DNA of 52,634 bases from Myxococcus llanfairpwllgwyngyllgogerychwyrndrobwllllantysiliogogogochensis (GCF_006636215.1 NZ_VIFM01000053.1:1-52634); one strand, 5' to 3'; shown: positions 1 through 8,946, counted from the first letter of the stretch. The notes: generated by a model not told the origin, from the sequence alone. Numbers and translations are program-made.

Positions 1-492
1 GGGCATCCGCCCGTCCTCCTCCCCCTGCACCACCAGCAGCGGGCACGTCACCCGGGCCAGCACCGAGGCGTCCACATCCGCCGGCGCGACGAGGCACAGC
101 CCTCCCACCGACGGGAACCGCGCCTGGAGCGCCAGGGCCACCTGGGCCCCCCCGTGGAGCGCCGCCACCGCCAGCGCGCTCGTCCCCGCGTTCTCCAGCA
201 ACACCCGCATGGCCGCCTCGGCGTCCTCGAGCAGCGCCAGGTCCCTGCCCCGCGTCCCCTGGCTCGCGCCCACACCCCGGTGGTTGAAGCGCAGCGTGGG
301 GAAGCCCGCGCTGGCCGCCGCCCACGCGAGCTCCGCGGCGATGACGTGATCCATCCCCCCACCCTCGTCGGGCCTCGGAGGGAGGATCAACAACGGGGGC
401 GCGCGCTTGCCGCGGTGCGCCGTGCCCTCCATCACCACCGCCCCCACCGGAATCAGGGTGGAGCGCTCCAGGAACTGACCTTTCTGGACCAT
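1..492 (-). CDS. alpha/beta hydrolase (COG2945-like), 3' end outside window
   Basis: The first 164 codons are present and the C-terminus runs off the left edge. The strand and RFNHRGVGASQG motif match the small alpha/beta hydrolases that carry an LRFNFRGVGxSxG signature. In that family the nucleophile elbow normally reads GFSFG. Here the equivalent stretch, around residues 112-117, reads LHGGAQ, so the serine is replaced by glycine. The protein may therefore be non-catalytic or use another nucleophile. The start is the only ATG that keeps the beta-strand before the conserved region. No Shine-Dalgarno site is obvious. It is transcribed divergently from the lipase-like gene at 776. The fold assignment is good; the function is unknown. 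Confidence 0.75.
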   Translation of the reverse strand, partial: MVQKGQFLERSTLIPVGAVVMEGTAHRGKRAPPLLILPPRPDEGGGMDHVIAAELAWAAASAGFPTLRFNHRGVGASQGTRGRDLALLEDAEAAMRVLLENAGTSALAVAALHGGAQVALALQARFPSVGGLCLVAPADVDASVLARVTCPLLVVQGEEDGRMP

Positions 493-775
493 GACACCCA
501 CCTTAGGAGGGCTCGCGCCGAGCCGATACTCCCAGCACATGCTCCATTCTGGCGCGCCCCACCTCTGGGCGCGGGCCCCAGGTCCGGCGTGGGATCCGCG
601 CTTCCCTCGGAACATGACGCACCAGGTCTTCGCCCAAGGTCCGCGACGCGGTGCGTCGGAATTCAGCGTTTGGAGCGAATTACCGCGTTTGTGCGCAACT
701 TCAGACGGCGTCCTGGGACAATGGGGCAAGGACTCTTTCTTCCATCCCCCTTTTTATCCGCTGGAGCCCCCCACC

Positions 776-1717
776 ATGAGCACCATCGAGCGCGGCCGCA
801 CCCTCGTCGGCACCACCCCTCGGACGTCCGTTGCGCGCACGTCTGAAGCGAACACGGTGGCGACGCCCGCGGTGCAGCCGACCGCGCAGCGCACCGGCGC
901 GGTGGTGGATGGCTTCGACAGCGCGAAGACGACGAACACCGTGGCCGCCGCGCAGGTGTTCACCGCTCCGGCCGGCTCGAAGGACAAGGTCTATGACGGC
1001 AAGCTGGTGGGCGCGGGCGGCCAGACGTTCGAGCCCGGCACGCCGCTGAGCGACATCCCCGCCTTCACGCCCAAGAACAACCCGAACGCGACGGCCACGC
1101 TCATCTACACGAACGGCATGCGCACGGAGAAGGACAAGCAGGCGCGTGAGCTGCAGGCGCTCGCGGACGAGACGGGCATGCGCACCATCGGCGTGCACAA
1201 CTCCACCGAGGGCACCGTCGGCGACCTGCTCCAGGCCGTGAAGGACAAGCTGGGCAAGGGCACCAACCCCGCCGTCGACACGCTGGCCGACGCCGTCTAC
1301 GGCGAGCTGAAGGCGGGCCGGGACGTGCACCTCGTCGGCTACAGCCAGGGTGGCCTCATCACCTCGCGCGCGCTGTCGGACGTGGCGCGCCGGCTGCGCA
1401 TCGAAGACGGGATGTCGCCGGAGCAGGTCCAGCAGACGATGAGCAAGCTGAACGTGGAGACGTTCGCGGCCGCCGCCTGCACCTACCCGGACGGCCCCAA
1501 CTACGTGCACTACATCAACAACCGCGACGCGGTCCCCACCCTCTTCGGCCTGGGCGGCAAGGGCTGGAGCCCCGCGGACATGCTGCGCCACGCGGGCAAG
1601 GACGCGAAGGTGCACTACTTCTCCGAGGACACCGTGTTCTCGGGCGCGCACTCGCTGGTCGACACGTACCTCAACCACCGCGTGCCCTTCGAGCAGGCCC
1701 GCGCCGGCGAGTTCTGA
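776..1717 (+). CDS. lipase-like serine hydrolase, no signal peptide
   Basis: The product is 313 aa. The first 60 residues are rich in Thr, Ala and Arg and look disordered, with no signal peptide. The rest is an alpha/beta hydrolase. The nucleophile motif GYSQGG has Ser190, and NNRDAVP (Asp251) and GAHSL (His292) complete a plausible triad. The spacing resembles lipase-type DUF676 or T6SS phospholipase effectors. The ATG at 776 was preferred over an upstream in-frame ATG because the upstream part has non-coding composition. Two small paralogous genes follow within 35 bases. A lipase without a classical signal followed by duplicated small genes is a common effector plus immunity or chaperone layout, but that role is inference. 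Confidence 0.75.
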   Translation: MSTIERGRTLVGTTPRTSVARTSEANTVATPAVQPTAQRTGAVVDGFDSAKTTNTVAAAQVFTAPAGSKDKVYDGKLVGAGGQTFEPGTPLSDIPAFTPKNNPNATATLIYTNGMRTEKDKQARELQALADETGMRTIGVHNSTEGTVGDLLQAVKDKLGKGTNPAVDTLADAVYGELKAGRDVHLVGYSQGGLITSRALSDVARRLRIEDGMSPEQVQQTMSKLNVETFAAAACTYPDGPNYVHYINNRDAVPTLFGLGGKGWSPADMLRHAGKDAKVHYFSEDTVFSGAHSLVDTYLNHRVPFEQARAGEF

Positions 1718-1750
1718 GAGCTGCCCGTCAGTCGTGGTAGATAAGCCACC

Positions 1751-2182
1751 ATGACGCGAGACGAGGCGACTCAACTGGTGCAGGCGTACCTGGCGGCTCA
1801 GGGCGTTCCCCTGAGCCCCGGTCTCAATCAGAAGGGGCTCGGCGGAGCCGCTGTCGGCGAGGCGCAGCTGTACTTCGAGCACTCGGCCGACACGGGCGAG
1901 CTGAAGTGCAGCGCCCTCATCTACCGCTTCCGCGACGCGCCCCGCCCCGGCGTCCTCGACGGCTTCCGCGACGAGCAGAAGGCCGGCACGGACGCGGGCG
2001 GCGGCACGGTGGACTTCGAGTCGGAGAGCAAGAGCCTCTTCCTCAGTCGCTCGTACACGACGCGCCCCATCGACCTGGTGTTCGCCTCCGAGCTGAGCAA
2101 GCTGATGGCGGCGAGCCTCGTGTGGGGCGTGGACGTGTTCGAGCGCGTCGCCGCGAAGGTCATCCCCGCGCAGTCCCGCTGA
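1751..2182 (+). CDS. hypothetical protein, first of two tandem paralogues
   Basis: The product is 143 aa with no signal peptide or membrane segment. It starts with an amphipathic helix (MTRDEATQLVQAYL). A beta-hairpin region (LYFEHSADTGELKCSALIYR) follows, then a Gly-rich acidic turn, the strand KSLFLSRSY and a C-terminal helix with a conserved WG. This alpha-beta-beta-beta-alpha order resembles the CesT/YbjN chaperone-like fold, but I cannot assign a family. It shares most conserved positions with the next gene (GLGG, LYFEH, ALxYRFR, GTDAGGG, VDFE, KSLFLSR). It probably sits in one transcript with the lipase-like gene and could be its chaperone or immunity protein. Confidence 0.7.
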   Translation: MTRDEATQLVQAYLAAQGVPLSPGLNQKGLGGAAVGEAQLYFEHSADTGELKCSALIYRFRDAPRPGVLDGFRDEQKAGTDAGGGTVDFESESKSLFLSRSYTTRPIDLVFASELSKLMAASLVWGVDVFERVAAKVIPAQSR

Positions 2183-2183
2183 C

Positions 2184-2690
2184 ATGGCCCTCGCGTTCTC
2201 CCGTCACATCCAGTGGCTGCTGGCCACGATGGGCCTCGCCAAACCCCCGCCCCCTCCGGGCGGGCCCATGACTCGCGAGGCCGCGCGCGCGCTCGTCCGG
2301 TGGTACCTGCAGACGCAGGGCGCCGGGATGAGCGAGGGGCTCAACGAGAACGGGCTGGGCGGCACCATGGTGGGCAGCGCGCAGCTCTACTTCGAGCACC
2401 ACGCGGACACGCAGGTGCTGGAGTGCAGCGCGCTCGTCTACCGCTTCCGGGAAGACCCCAAGCCGGGTGTCATCGACGGCTTCCGCAAGCAAGCCCAGGA
2501 CGGCACGGACGCCGGCGGTGGCTCGGTGGACTTCGAGGAGGAGAACAAGAGCCTCTTCCTGAGCCGGACGTACGCGCAGATGCCCGCGGGCGCCGCGTTC
2601 ACGAAGGACATGGAGCGGCTGATGAAGGCCAGCCTCTCCTGGGGCACCACCGTGCTGGACCGCGTGGCGCGGAACGTCTTCGGCACCTGA
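2184..2690 (+). CDS. hypothetical protein, second tandem paralogue
   Basis: The product is 168 aa from the ATG at 2184, one base after the previous stop. An internal ATG at 2268 would give a 140 aa protein that aligns end to end with the upstream paralogue (both begin MTR). The extra 28 residues are hydrophobic then Pro-rich (KPPPPPGGP) and have no counterpart in the paralogue, so the start is uncertain. The fold features match the upstream gene. The two copies have diverged considerably, so the duplication is not recent. It is probably cotranscribed with the lipase-like gene at 776. Function unknown. Confidence 0.65.
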   Translation: MALAFSRHIQWLLATMGLAKPPPPPGGPMTREAARALVRWYLQTQGAGMSEGLNENGLGGTMVGSAQLYFEHHADTQVLECSALVYRFREDPKPGVIDGFRKQAQDGTDAGGGSVDFEEENKSLFLSRTYAQMPAGAAFTKDMERLMKASLSWGTTVLDRVARNVFGT

Positions 2691-2709
2691 CGGGCTCCCG
2701 CTCCCCGCA

Positions 2710-2735
2710 CGGGCCCGGGCGATATCCCGGGCCCG
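2710..2735. terminator. hairpin between convergent genes
   Basis: A perfect 10-bp inverted repeat (CGGGCCCGGG) with a 6-base loop lies between two genes that converge here, ending at 2690 and 2749. There is no T-tract on either strand, so it may act as a bidirectional stem that works with Rho or simply as a structured 3' end. Confidence 0.5.
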
Positions 2736-2748
2736 CTGAGCGGCGGAG

Positions 2749-3945
2749 CTACACCGCCTGGAGCACGTAGAACTTGAGGTACTTGCCCTCGGGGAACTGC
2801 AACCGCACCGGGTGGTCCGGCGGCTGGTAGCGCTCCTCGACGAGCGCCAGGTCGACGCCAGCCTTGAAGCCCGCTTCGCGCACCGCGCTCATGAAGTCGT
2901 CCGGGCTCACGCGCGCCGAGCACGACGCCGTGGCCAGCAGGCCGCCCGGCCGCAAGAGGCTCAGCGCCTGCCGATTCAGGGACGCATACCCGTCCAGGGC
3001 CGCCTGCACCGCGCGCTGGCTCTTCGCGAAGGCCGGCGGGTCCAGGATGATCATGTCGAAGGTGCGGCCCTCGTCCTTGAAGGACTGGATGACCGTGAAC
3101 ACGTCCGCCGCGAGGAAGTCATGCTTCTCCGCGGGCAGCCCGTTGCGCGTGAAGTTCTCGCGCGCCAGGGCGATGGCTTCCGGGTCGATGTCCACCGAGA
3201 ACACGGTGTTCGCCCCGCCCAGCGCCGCGTTGACGGAGAAGCCGCCGCTGAAGCTGAAGCAGTTGAGCACGTCCCGGCCCTTGGCCAGTCGCCGGATGAG
3301 GTGACGGTTCTCCCGCTGGTCCAGGAAGAACCCCGTCTTCTGCCCGCGCCACACGTCCACCATGAAGGTGACGCCGCGCTCGCGGATGGCGATCTGCTCC
3401 GGCGCGTCCTGCCCGTACAACATGCGCCCCGAGCCCCGGCCCTCGTCCTCCTCCACGTCGTCCCGCGCCACTTCATCGCGACCGACGATGCCCTTGAGGC
3501 CCGGGATGCCGGCCTTGAGCGCCTCGACGATGAGCGGGCGATACGGCGTCAGGCCCGCCGAATACAGCTTCATCACCGCCCAGCCGGCGTAGAGGTCCAC
3601 CACCACGCCCGGCAGCCCGTCCCCCTCGCCGTGAATCAGGCGGTAGCTGTCCGTGTCGGTCAGGTCGAGGAGCGACTGGCGCTCCGCTAGCGAGCGCCGC
3701 ACCCGGCGGGTGATGAAGCCCGCGTCCACCGTGTCCCGCGAGTCGCGCGTCAGCACCCGCACCGCGATGGCCGAGTGCGGATCGTAATACCCCCGCGCGA
3801 CGAACTTCCCGTTCTCCGTCAGGTCCACCACGCTGCCGGCGGGAATCCTCGGCACATGCTCCAGCGCCTTGCGAAACACCCACGGGTGTCCCGCGCGCAG
3901 GTGGCGCCCCAGTCCCCGCGCCAGCTCCAGCTTCACGACATTCAC
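2749..3945 (-). CDS. rlmI: 23S rRNA m5C methyltransferase, RlmI-type
   Basis: The product is 398 aa, the usual length for COG1092 enzymes. An N-terminal PUA domain (residues 1-70, GHPWVFR) is followed by a class I SAM-dependent methyltransferase. NCFSFSGGFSVNA is the SAM-binding loop, VDIDPEA the acidic ribose contact, LDPPAFAKS motif IV and ATASCS motif VI with the candidate catalytic Cys. RlmI methylates C1962 of 23S rRNA in E. coli; the exact target here is inferred. The start is a GTG with GAGGAG seven bases upstream, inside the last codons of the preceding HAD gene, so translation is probably coupled. An ATG further upstream would overlap that gene. Confidence 0.85.
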   Translation of the reverse strand: MNVVKLELARGLGRHLRAGHPWVFRKALEHVPRIPAGSVVDLTENGKFVARGYYDPHSAIAVRVLTRDSRDTVDAGFITRRVRRSLAERQSLLDLTDTDSYRLIHGEGDGLPGVVVDLYAGWAVMKLYSAGLTPYRPLIVEALKAGIPGLKGIVGRDEVARDDVEEDEGRGSGRMLYGQDAPEQIAIRERGVTFMVDVWRGQKTGFFLDQRENRHLIRRLAKGRDVLNCFSFSGGFSVNAALGGANTVFSVDIDPEAIALARENFTRNGLPAEKHDFLAADVFTVIQSFKDEGRTFDMIILDPPAFAKSQRAVQAALDGYASLNRQALSLLRPGGLLATASCSARVSPDDFMSAVREAGFKAGVDLALVEERYQPPDHPVRLQFPEGKYLKFYVLQAV

Positions 3946-3949
3946 GGTG

Positions 3950-4771
3950 TCACTCCTCACGAGCCCCACGGCCCCGCCGAGCGAGGAGGGCCCGAGCCAG
4001 CTCCTCGAACCCCTTCCCCTCGGCTGCCCGGGTAATGAAAGCCGGCGGCGCGTCGATGCGGTCCAACACCGCGCGCACGTTGGCTACGCCCACGCCCAGC
4101 TCGAAAGCCTGGAACATCGGGGCGTCATTGAAAGAATCCCCTACATACACGTAACGGCCGTCCCGAGGCTCCAAACGCTCGCCCCACGCCACCCGCGCGA
4201 AGCGCCGCGTCGCACTCAGCTTGTCGAAGCGACCGAGCCAGCAGTTCACATGCACGGACGAGCGCACCGCCGTCACCCCGCGCGCCCGCAGCAGCGCTTC
4301 GATGCGCGACGCCCCCGCCTCACCCAGCCGGGCTTCCTCGTTGTAGTCCACGGCCAGGTCCACTTCCGTGTACGCGCTGTCCACCGACAGCCGCGCCCCG
4401 GGCACCTGCTTCAGCACGCGCCCGACTTCCTTCTCGAGCCGACGCCGGTTCGCCACTCGCTCGGCCGGTGCCTCCAGGTACACCTTGCGGAGCCCCCGCT
4501 TGCCTCGCAGGAAGAACAGGCCACCGTTCTCCACGATGACGCCGTCCACCGGGAGCTGCCGCGCCCACGCCTCACCCCACCCCGCCGGCCTGCCACTCAC
4601 CAACACCACGCGCAGGCCCGAAGCGGACAGCCGCTCCAGCGCCCGCACGGTGTCCGCGCGCAGCCGGTGGCCGGTGGTCAGCGTGCCATCCACGTCCGTG
4701 AAGACACCCTCGACACGGGACAGGTCCGCCTCGCGCAACGGGCGCGGTACCGCCTTGCTGGCCGCCGCCAT
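3950..4771 (-). CDS. HAD-superfamily (Cof/MPGP-like) phosphatase
   Basis: The product is 273 aa. Motif I is FTDVDGTLT (Asp26 nucleophile, Asp28), motif II SGRP, motif III the Lys in FDKLSA, and motif IV GDSFNDAPMF. The large cap between motifs II and III is of the C2 type seen in sugar phosphatases such as mannosyl-3-phosphoglycerate phosphatase and Cof/YbiV. The substrate cannot be read from sequence. The ATG shares one base with the stop of the upstream gene (TGATG), and the stop lies four bases before rlmI, so the three genes form one tight operon. Confidence 0.85.
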   Translation of the reverse strand: MAAASKAVPRPLREADLSRVEGVFTDVDGTLTTGHRLRADTVRALERLSASGLRVVLVSGRPAGWGEAWARQLPVDGVIVENGGLFFLRGKRGLRKVYLEAPAERVANRRRLEKEVGRVLKQVPGARLSVDSAYTEVDLAVDYNEEARLGEAGASRIEALLRARGVTAVRSSVHVNCWLGRFDKLSATRRFARVAWGERLEPRDGRYVYVGDSFNDAPMFQAFELGVGVANVRAVLDRIDAPPAFITRAAEGKGFEELARALLARRGRGAREE

Positions 4772-5940
4772 CACATCACGTCCAGCTGGGCCAACAGTCC
4801 CTGGAACACTTCGATGGTCGCGCGCAGCTCCGGTCCCACGAGCTGGGCCAGGGGCTGCTTTCGCGCCTTGCGCAGGAACGCGTCCATGTCGGAGGCCCGC
4901 CCGTAGAGGGACTGGGCGCTGACAGCCGCCTCGGCCAGGAGTCGGGCCGAGGCCGGCGCGTCCGAGTCCGACAGCATCAGGGCCCGCTCCAGCTTCACGC
5001 CGCAAGAGGCCCACACCTCGCGGTCATGGATGATGAGCACCTGGCGCTGGTTCACCGCGGACAGGCCCCGGACGAACGCGTCCAGCTCGCTCACCACCTT
5101 GAGCAGGTCCTGGCGGGAGGGGTTGGGGAGAATCGCCAGGCGCCCCACCTCCGCGCGCATCTCCACGATGTGCCGCTTGTCCTGCGCGCGCAGGTTCCGG
5201 TACGCGGCCGTGCGGCCAAAGGCGTCCATCTCCGTCTGGAGCTGCTGCGCGTTCCACTGCACGTCCTCGGGCTCCGCCTCGCGCACCTTGTTGTGCCGCG
5301 CCGTGAGGATGCGCCCCAGGTCCGCGGTGATGGCGCGCACCGTCACCGCCGCCTTCACCTCCGCCTCGTGCCCGGGCACCACCTGCGCCCGCGTCACCTC
5401 GCCAAAGGTGCTCGCCGTCTCGAAGACGAGGTTGCTGACCTGCTCGCGGAAGCGCGCCCGGAAGCTCTGGATTTCAGCCAGCAGCGTCCACCGGTCGCTC
5501 ACCACGGACGGATTGCGCATCGCCTCGCCCAGCTGGGTAATCCCCTGCGCGAGCTGCGTCATGGCGTCCTGGAGCAACGTGGCCGGGTCCTGGAAGCGGG
5601 CCCCGCCCACCTCGCGCAGGATGTCCGCGAGGCCCGCGGAAGGCTGTGCGGGGAACTGCTCGCGGATGACGTTCAAGAGGGCGTTGACGTCCATCACCGT
5701 GTCTCGGATGACGGGCGCCATCTCCTCCCAGAGCGACAGGTCCGGGCTGGAGTCCACCACCGGCGTCTCGTACTTCACCAGGTCCATGTCACTCAGCCGG
5801 CCAATGGCCTGGGCGGCGGCGGCGTACACCTTGCGCAGCCGGCCCGCGAAGGCGCGGTCGGGGTGGGACTGGAGGATTTCTTCGAGCCTCGGGGTCAGGG
5901 AGGCCTGCGGGTTTTCAGCGTCAGCGGACACGGGGGGCAC
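4771..5940 (-). CDS. conserved helical hypothetical protein
   Basis: The product is 389 aa, starting at GTG (a second GTG three codons in is equally possible). It is soluble, almost wholly alpha-helical and Leu/Ala/Gln-rich, with no signal peptide or membrane segment and no motif I recognise. The pattern suggests long antiparallel helices, as in scaffolding proteins. It heads the operon with the HAD phosphatase and the RlmI-type methyltransferase, sharing one base with the former. It is divergent from corA, about 80 bases away. Function unknown. Confidence 0.75.
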   Translation of the reverse strand: MPPVSADAENPQASLTPRLEEILQSHPDRAFAGRLRKVYAAAAQAIGRLSDMDLVKYETPVVDSSPDLSLWEEMAPVIRDTVMDVNALLNVIREQFPAQPSAGLADILREVGGARFQDPATLLQDAMTQLAQGITQLGEAMRNPSVVSDRWTLLAEIQSFRARFREQVSNLVFETASTFGEVTRAQVVPGHEAEVKAAVTVRAITADLGRILTARHNKVREAEPEDVQWNAQQLQTEMDAFGRTAAYRNLRAQDKRHIVEMRAEVGRLAILPNPSRQDLLKVVSELDAFVRGLSAVNQRQVLIIHDREVWASCGVKLERALMLSDSDAPASARLLAEAAVSAQSLYGRASDMDAFLRKARKQPLAQLVGPELRATIEVFQGLLAQLDVM

Positions 5941-6020
5941 ACTCTAGCGCTCGACTTCCGCGCGGGGGAGTTCTAGCACTCGGATCGGGGCCGCGCCGCA
6001 AGGCCCGGGAGCGCTACGGG

Positions 6021-6962
6021 ATGATTCAGGTCTGTCTGATGAAGGACGGAACCCTCTTCACCGGGGGTGAGGAACTGCTCGCCGAGGAGGGACGGAAGTG
6101 GATTGACGTCCTCCACCCCGACGAAGCGGTGATGGCCCGGCTGGCCGAGCGCTTCGGACTCCACAGACTGGCCGTCGAGGACTGCCTCCACCTGGACCAG
6201 CGGCCCAAGCTGGAGGAGTACCCGAACCATGTCTTCATCGTCCTCCAGGGCTTCACCGCCGGGAAGGACGTGTGCGAGCTGACGCTGCATGAGCACCACT
6301 TCTTCCTCGCCAAGGAGTGGATCATCAGCGTGCACGAGCTGGCCTTCGCGGGGCTGGACAGCGTCCAGCAGCGCGTCCGCGCGGATCCAAACGCGACGCT
6401 GGGGCGGGGCACGGACTTCATCCTCTACCTGCTGGCGGACGGGCTGGTGGATGCGCAGTTCCCCATCCTCGACACCTTCGGTGACGAGCTGGAGGACCTG
6501 GAGGTGTCCATCTTCGAGCGGGCGGAGAAGTCCCAGCTGCAGCGCATCTTCGAGATGAAGCGGATGCTGGTGCAGCTGCGCCGGGTGCTGTCCCCGCAGC
6601 GGGACGTGGTGGGGTTGATGGCGCGGCGGGGCATCCCCCACGTCGACGAGCGCTCCACGCTCTACTTCCGCGACGTGTATGACCATCTGGTGCGCCTGTA
6701 CGAGCAGATTGATGCCGGGCGCGACATCCTGGGCAACGTCATGGACGGCTACTTGTCCATGGTGGCCAACAAGACGAACGACATCACCAAGCAGCTCACC
6801 ATCTTCGCCACCATCTTCCTGCCGCTGTCGTTCATCGTCGGATTCTTCGGACAGAACTTCGACGCCCTGTCGAGTCAGGGCTCCTACATCGCCATGTGGG
6901 TGATGATCATCGCCCTGCCCGTGGGCCTGTTCTTCTGGTTCAAGCACAAGCAGTGGCTCTGA
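6021..6962 (+). CDS. corA: CorA-family Mg2+/Co2+ transporter with GQN signature
   Basis: The product is 313 aa. It has a large cytoplasmic N-terminal domain, a long stalk helix and two C-terminal membrane helices (FATIFLPLSFIVGFFG and the last 25 residues), ending in the basic KHKQ tail typical of CorA. CorA pentamers form a divalent-cation channel whose selectivity filter is the GMN loop between the two helices. Here the loop reads GFFGQNF (residues 277-279), with Gln in place of Met. That may alter ion choice, as in CorA-like Zn or Ni transporters. GGGAG lies nine bases before the ATG. The hydrolase gene follows 18 bases later. Confidence 0.9.
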   Translation: MIQVCLMKDGTLFTGGEELLAEEGRKWIDVLHPDEAVMARLAERFGLHRLAVEDCLHLDQRPKLEEYPNHVFIVLQGFTAGKDVCELTLHEHHFFLAKEWIISVHELAFAGLDSVQQRVRADPNATLGRGTDFILYLLADGLVDAQFPILDTFGDELEDLEVSIFERAEKSQLQRIFEMKRMLVQLRRVLSPQRDVVGLMARRGIPHVDERSTLYFRDVYDHLVRLYEQIDAGRDILGNVMDGYLSMVANKTNDITKQLTIFATIFLPLSFIVGFFGQNFDALSSQGSYIAMWVMIIALPVGLFFWFKHKQWL

Positions 6963-6980
6963 GCCCTGCTCGGAGGATGC

Positions 6981-7763
6981 ATGCAGACCGTCACCGTGGA
7001 TGGACTCTCCCTGCACTACCGCGACGTGGGCCAGGGCCTCGCCGTCCTGCTGCTGCACGCCTTTCCCCTCAACGGGGACGCCTTCGATGCCCAGGTGAAG
7101 GCCCTGTCCGGGCGCTACCGCTTCATCATCCCGGACATCCGAGGCTTCGGGCAGAGCATGCCGGGTGAAGGCCCCACCGAGATGTCACGCATCGCGAGTG
7201 ACGCGCTGGGACTGTTGGACGCACTGAACATCGACCGGGCCGTGGTGGGCGGAGTGTCCATGGGCGGCTACGCGGCCATGGCCCTCTTGCGCGAGGACGC
7301 GGGTCGGGTGGCCGGGCTCGTGCTGATGGACACGCAGTGCACCGCCGACGACGACGCGGGCAAGGCCCGCCGGGAAGCCTCCGCGAAGGAGGCCCTGGAG
7401 AAGGGCGCGGACCCCGTCATCCAGGCCCTGATGCCCAAGCTCATCTCCTCGCCCCCGGATTCGCCGGTGGGGCGCGTGGTGGAGGCGCAGATTCGCACCG
7501 CCTCGCGCCAGGGCATCGCCGCCGCCCAGCGGGGCATGGCGCTGCGTCCGGACTCCAAGGACATCCTGGCGCGCTACGCCGGGCCCGCGCTGGTGGTGGT
7601 GGGTGAGCATGACGCCATCACCCCGCTGGAGAAGGCGAAGCAGATGGTGGACCTCATCTCCGGGGCGAAGCTGGAGGTCATCCCCGGCGCCGCGCACCTG
7701 TCCAACCAGGAGCAGCCGGAGAAGGTCAACGCGGCGCTCGACGCGTTTCTCGCGGCGCTCTGA
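6981..7763 (+). CDS. alpha/beta-fold hydrolase
   Basis: The product is 260 aa, a canonical small hydrolase of the BioH/3-oxoadipate enol-lactonase type. LLLHAF is the oxyanion loop and PDIRGFGQS follows it. The nucleophile elbow is GGVSMGG (Ser93), the acid is in GEHDAITP and the His in GAAHLSN. All triad residues are present. The start has GGAGG six bases upstream. It lies 18 bases after corA and is probably cotranscribed with it. The substrate is unknown. Confidence 0.85.
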   Translation: MQTVTVDGLSLHYRDVGQGLAVLLLHAFPLNGDAFDAQVKALSGRYRFIIPDIRGFGQSMPGEGPTEMSRIASDALGLLDALNIDRAVVGGVSMGGYAAMALLREDAGRVAGLVLMDTQCTADDDAGKARREASAKEALEKGADPVIQALMPKLISSPPDSPVGRVVEAQIRTASRQGIAAAQRGMALRPDSKDILARYAGPALVVVGEHDAITPLEKAKQMVDLISGAKLEVIPGAAHLSNQEQPEKVNAALDAFLAAL

Positions 7764-7770
7764 GCGAGCC

Positions 7771-8946
7771 TCATGAGCCCCGCGCCTTCGAGCGCCGGGC
7801 TTCCTCCAGGACGTGGTCCTTGAGCAGATAACCGAAGCCCGCGTTGTGGAGACGGAGGACCAGGTCCTGTCGGGTGGAGCCGAGCTCCTCCGCGGCATCG
7901 TCCAGGTTCCATCCGGACGTGGCGAGCCGTTGCAGCAGGTACGCCCGCCGCGTCTGCGCCGCCGAGAGCCGGTAGGTCTTGAGGTACTCCAGCGTTCCGT
8001 CGGGGCTCACAATCGCCTCGCCCAGGTGGTTCTCCTCCGAGGGAAGCAGGCTCGTGTGGAAGTGCTGGAGCAGGAACGGCCCGGCCTCGTAGACCTTCCG
8101 GGACGTCACCTCCACGCCGAACAGCCCGCCGGCCATGAAGCCATGGAAGGCCGCCCAGTCCGCGCGCATGCGCGCCACCTCCGCGCGCAGGTCCTCCACG
8201 CTGGACACCCGCTTCGCGTCCAGGGACAGCCCCAGCTCCGGAGCTTCCATGAGATAGCCGTACTGCAGCAGCAGGTCCCCGTAGAAGTCCTCGAGCAACG
8301 TCCGGTGCAGGAGGCGGTAGTCATCCGGGTGCGCGACGATGAACGCGGAGAGCAGCTCGTCCGCGTTGAACAGCAGCATCCCCACCTGCTTCTCGTGGAC
8401 CTCGAACGTGCGCAGCGCGCCATCCAGCGCGGTGCTCGCCCACCCGGGCACCACGCCTTCGACCCGCGGACTCAACCCGTGGGACAGGGCCTCTCGCGAG
8501 TACTCCGCCCAGGCGATATCCGGCCCGCCGAAGTGCAGGGCCAGGAAGCCCTCCATCGCCAGGTGCAGGGGCAGCATGCGCAGTTGGTTGCGGTCTTCCC
8601 GGTGCACCATCCGATGCAGCAGCCGCACGGGGACCGGGCCCACCTTCACGCGCTTGCCCTCGGGCGCCTGCAGGCGCGTGCCGAAGACGGCTTCCGTCTG
8701 CCGGTGCGTCCAGCTCACCACCATGCCGTGGGGAATGTAGGAAACGTACTTGAGCCCGCGCCCCGTCAGCGGGCCCTCCAGCGACACCACGGAGACCGCG
8801 TCCGAGTAGTCCCTGCGCGCGAAGCGCAGGTCTCCCCTCACCTCGTCCCGCAGCACCGGCACCAGCCGGATGCGTCCGAAGACTTGCGACGGAGCCAGCC
8901 TCAGGCCCTTGGGCTCCAGCCGCTGAATGAGTCGCGCGTCGCTCAT
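7771..8946 (-). CDS. ARPP-2-like protein with possible C-terminal HTH
   Basis: The product is 391 aa, cytoplasmic. The N-terminus (GLRLAPSQVFGRIRLVPVLR) resembles ARPP-type domains, which have been described next to ADP-ribose and RNA-repair proteins; I recognise it only from memory. The middle has HFGGPDIAWAEYSREAL and a helical stretch. The last 70 residues (RRAYLLQRLATSGWNLDDAAEELG) look like a Fis-type helix-turn-helix. Its ATG overlaps the TGA of the upstream vWA gene by four bases (ATGA), a strong sign that the two act together. It converges on the hydrolase gene with a seven-base gap. Confidence 0.6.
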   Translation of the reverse strand: MSDARLIQRLEPKGLRLAPSQVFGRIRLVPVLRDEVRGDLRFARRDYSDAVSVVSLEGPLTGRGLKYVSYIPHGMVVSWTHRQTEAVFGTRLQAPEGKRVKVGPVPVRLLHRMVHREDRNQLRMLPLHLAMEGFLALHFGGPDIAWAEYSREALSHGLSPRVEGVVPGWASTALDGALRTFEVHEKQVGMLLFNADELLSAFIVAHPDDYRLLHRTLLEDFYGDLLLQYGYLMEAPELGLSLDAKRVSSVEDLRAEVARMRADWAAFHGFMAGGLFGVEVTSRKVYEAGPFLLQHFHTSLLPSEENHLGEAIVSPDGTLEYLKTYRLSAAQTRRAYLLQRLATSGWNLDDAAEELGSTRQDLVLRLHNAGFGYLLKDHVLEEARRSKARGS

